Positions 62,168-64,000 of a stretch of DNA of 64,000 bases are shown one piece after another. The stretch is taken from contig CM037876.1 in the NCBI GenBank assembly GCA_021292165.1, positions 314,678,803-314,742,802 of the forward strand, read 5' to 3'. Origin of the DNA: Shinisaurus crocodilurus (Eukaryota; Chordata; Lepidosauria; Squamata; Shinisauridae). The position numbers and the translations under genes were made by a program. A model generated the notes under the pieces. That model was not told the origin of the DNA. It did no database searches and was given only the letters and a program-made list of their open reading frames with translations. Numbering within the stretch: the first letter of the stretch is position 1; every line of letters starts with the position of its first letter.

Positions 62168-62302
62168 CAGTGTTCTCCAACCTTGGGTCCCCAGCTGTTT
62201 TTGGCCTACAACTCCCAGCATGCCCCAGCCAGCTATGCTGGCTGGGGCATGCTGGGAGTTGTAGGCCAAAAACAGCTGGGGACCCAAGGTTGGAGAACAC
62301 TG
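62168..62302. mobile_element. hAT palindromic MITE, 135 bp, perfect palindrome and TSD
   Basis: Perfect GTCTATGC duplication (62,160-62,167 and 62,303-62,310). Arms are exact mirror images outside loop CTATG, and both arms carry the private change CAGCTG, where the family has CAGATG/CATCTG. Orientation is opposite to the CGTAG-loop copies. Confidence 0.98.
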
Positions 62303-62382
62303 GTCTATGCCATTGATCTTTTGGTATTATTTGGACACCTAAACAACACACATGTAGCGACGGCCACTGATTTGTATGGTTT

Positions 62383-62573
62383 TCGAAAGGGGCAAATTCA
62401 TGGCGGAGAAGGCTAGCAATGGCTACTAGTCCCGATGGCTACATGCTACCTCCAGTCTCAGAGAGGCAGTCTGTCTATGTGCTCCAGTTGCTGGGGAACA
62501 TGGGCGGGAGGGTGCTGTCGCACTCCTGTCCTGCTTGTGGGCTTCCCGTGGGCAGCTGCTTGGCCGCTGTGTT
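62383..62573 (+). mobile_element. CR1-like LINE 3'-end fragment
   Basis: GGGGCAAATTCATGGCGGAGAAGG, ATGGCTACTAGTCCCGATGG and GTTGCTGGGGAACATGGGCGGGAGGG up to GCTTGGCCGCTGTGT, where the SINE A at 62,577 cuts it. The expected remainder (ACAGAATGCTGGACTAG...) is not found after the SINE. Confidence 0.88.
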
Positions 62574-62576
62574 TTA

Positions 62577-62812
62577 TTATTATTTATTATATTTATACCC
62601 CGCCTTTTTTCCTACAAGGACCCCAAGGCGGCTTACATAATCCTCCTCCTCCCCTCCACTTCATCCTCACAACAACCCTGTGAGGTAGGTTAGGCTGAGA
62701 ATCAGTGACTGGCCCAAAGTCACCCAGTGAGTTTCATGGCTCAGCGGGGACTAGAACCCGGATCTCCCGAGTCCCAGTCCAACACTCTCACCACTACGCC
62801 CCACTGGCTCTC
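62577..62812 (-). mobile_element. tRNA SINE type A, full length
   Basis: Minus strand: head AGAGCCAGTGGGGCGTAGTGG at the right, B box GGTTCTAGTCCC, body with CTCACAGGGTTGTTGTGAGGATGAAG, and tail GCCTTGGGGTCCTTGTAGG...GGTATAAATATAATAAA. Almost unmutated. Confidence 0.95.
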
Positions 62813-62814
62813 TT

Positions 62815-63170
62815 TATTATTAAGAGCATTTTTTTAAATTGTGCTTCATCCTTCTGGATACCAGGGCAGAGTGCAATAAGTATGACTAGAAAAACATTAA
62901 GATATGATCTTCAAAACAATTGAGATGGGGGGGGGGAAATACAAAGACCTACACCCAACTTGAAATGCTTGGGCAAACAGAACAGTTCAAAGCTGGCCCC
63001 CAGGTAACAAGCTCACAGTTTGATGTTGGTGCCAGAAGCACCCCTGGAGAGGGGTGTTTTTTTGTGTGCACAATTGGGGTGCCACAGCACAGAAAGCTCT
63101 CTTGCTAGTTGACCCATGATATGTTGAAGGGATTTGGAGAGAAGTGCTCCCGCCCCACTGCAGGTCTTAA
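62815..63170. other. Unique sequence, possibly LINE-derived
   Basis: 63,020-63,170 reads like an inverted LINE 3' ORF (CCCCTGGAGAGGGGTG...GCACAGAAAGCTCTCTTGC), continuing into the L2 fragment downstream. Otherwise no gene. G-run at 62,926-62,935. Confidence 0.35.
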
Positions 63171-63179
63171 GACACAGGC

Positions 63180-63560
63180 AGGCTGATATAGGGGAGGCAC
63201 TCCTTCAGATATTTGGGGCCCAAGCCATTTATGGCATTAAAGGTAAGCACCAGCTCCTTGAATTAGGCATGGAAGTGAAAAGGCAGCCAGTGTAGCTCCT
63301 TTGGAATCGGTTTGATGTGATCTCATCCATCCACCTGGTTGCACCAGGTAACATTCTACGCTACCTGAACATCGCAAGCTGCCTTCTACTGAGATAGACC
63401 ATCGGTCCGTCTCGCCCAGTATTGTCAGGCCAGCGGGACTGAAACTGGGACCTTCTGCGTGCAAAGGATGTGCCCTGTCTCTGAGCTGTGGCCCCACCCT
63501 GAAGTTTCCAGGTCATCTTCAAGGGCACACACAACACTTTACAGCAGTCCAACGATGGGA
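63180..63560 (-). mobile_element. L2-type LINE fragment, interrupted by a SINE
   Basis: GGCATTAAAGGTAAGCACCAGCTCCTTGAATTAGGCATGGAAGTGAAAAGGCAGCCAGTGTAGC is the reverse complement of the L2 ...LHWL..F..M..FK.LVLT.NAI block. After the SINE B at 63,368-63,500 it continues with GTCATCTTCAAGGGCACACAC...TTACAGCAGTCC (the CNALY region). Confidence 0.75.
63368..63500 (-). mobile_element. tRNA SINE type B, internally deleted
   Basis: Tail CATCGCAAGCTGCCTTCTACTGAGATAGACCATCGGTCCG and head ACCTTCTGCGTGCAAAGGATGTGCCCTGTCTCTGAGCTGTGGC. The middle part of the body is missing. Nested in the L2 fragment. Confidence 0.85.
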
Positions 63561-64000
63561 CCTTCCCCTTCTGTCGCGCCCTCACCAGTGGTTCCTGTGC
63601 CCACTGGTAGCAATTGCTGGTTTCCCGTCATATTAAGTTTGCTACGCTTGCCGTTTTCAAAGTGCACGTCCACTGTACACCAATATGGCAGCAGAGCTGG
63701 TATGAGGCCGCTGGAGGAGAGGAGGTGGGATGAGAAAGAGCAGAAAATGAAGAGGCAATAGGATAGCCAACCATCCAGTAGCCAACATTCTGGATCAGAA
63801 CCATTACTGGCGTTAAAATAGCCAGTAAATTCTAGTGCCAGCTTCACCCTGAAGACACTTCCTAATTACCGTACCCGAGCTCTGTTTGGCTCCCCCAGTG
63901 AAACATTCAATTTCACAAGTGCCACCATGACCATGATTGTGGCAGCTGCAGGGCTGGCCATCTGATAGGCACTGTTTCAGGGGCCCGGGGCCCTGGGAAG
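63561..64000. other. Unique sequence to the window end
   Basis: No gene or repeat is recognised. Small frames (100 aa plus at 63,459-63,761; 102 aa minus at 63,539-63,847) overlap the SINE/L2 junction and lack motifs. Confidence 0.3.

Noticed and set aside
395..63500. Many A-box/B-box pairs as functional tRNA genes
   Set aside because: All belong to SINEs with non-tRNA bodies and LINE-like tails; none folds into an intact cloverleaf with a proper acceptor end by eye.
1..64000. CRISPR arrays, prophage, operons or bacterial defence systems
   Set aside because: The sequence is vertebrate repeat-rich DNA. Its regular repeats are microsatellites, minisatellites or transposons, without spacer-repeat organisation or prokaryotic genes.

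Overview
The window reads as intergenic or deep-intronic DNA from a vertebrate, most probably a squamate reptile (lizard-like). It has no operons and no ribosome-binding sites, and I found no intact host protein-coding gene. It is packed with LINEs of the L2, CR1, RTE-like and L1 types, tRNA- and 5S-derived SINEs, hAT and Tigger-like DNA transposons, one solo LTR, and many simple repeats. The CR1 copies end in the diagnostic ATTCTATG-type octamer. The organism call is inference from this repeat mix. Most long open frames are LINE reverse-transcriptase or endonuclease fragments, or artefacts of microsatellites and GC-rich repeats.

Layout. 1-5.5 kb: an RTE-like LINE with an inverted 5' part, half of a Tigger-type element, an L2 3' end broken by a 5S-derived SINE, the first 135-bp-family hAT palindrome, tRNA SINEs and a CR1 3' end. 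5.6-18.8 kb: more palindromes, an unusual TAGGGATG-ended element, L2 tails, a SINE interrupted by an RTE-like LINE with a clean target duplication, a 5S rRNA pseudogene and an L1 3' end. 19.9-28.8 kb: the most deeply nested part. An L2 is split by a 2.9-kb hAT-type element, and a CR1-like LINE is split by a 3.4-kb block holding two hAT elements, a Tigger-like element and an L2. 29-41 kb: CR1, a CpG-rich TIR element, a tRNA SINE split by a hAT element, a decayed L2 with endonuclease and RT, an L2 split by a 1.0-kb solo LTR, and small tandem repeats. 42-50.6 kb: a large inverted repeat, LTR-like sequence, a two-unit duplicated sequence of unknown origin, a second 2.3-kb copy of the hAT-type element and a CCAAT-bearing tandem repeat. 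50.9-64 kb: an L2 split by a 672-bp foldback, CR1-like LINEs, the best-preserved L2 ORF (58-60 kb) and more SINEs.

Three things tie this together. (1) Three SINE families each carry the 3' tail of a different LINE also present here (tRNA SINE with L2-like tail, tRNA SINE with CR1-like tail, 5S SINE with CR1 tail). That fits SINEs borrowing the LINE retrotransposition machinery. (2) The 135-bp hAT palindromes carry private substitutions that appear in both arms of the same copy, suggesting the arms are corrected against each other. (3) Two large nonautonomous hAT-type elements share only about 100 bp at each end and enclose unrelated, partly CpG-rich and first-exon-like sequence, suggesting capture of host DNA. 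Between repeats are a few stretches of unique, conserved-looking DNA that could be regulatory, but this cannot be shown from one sequence.
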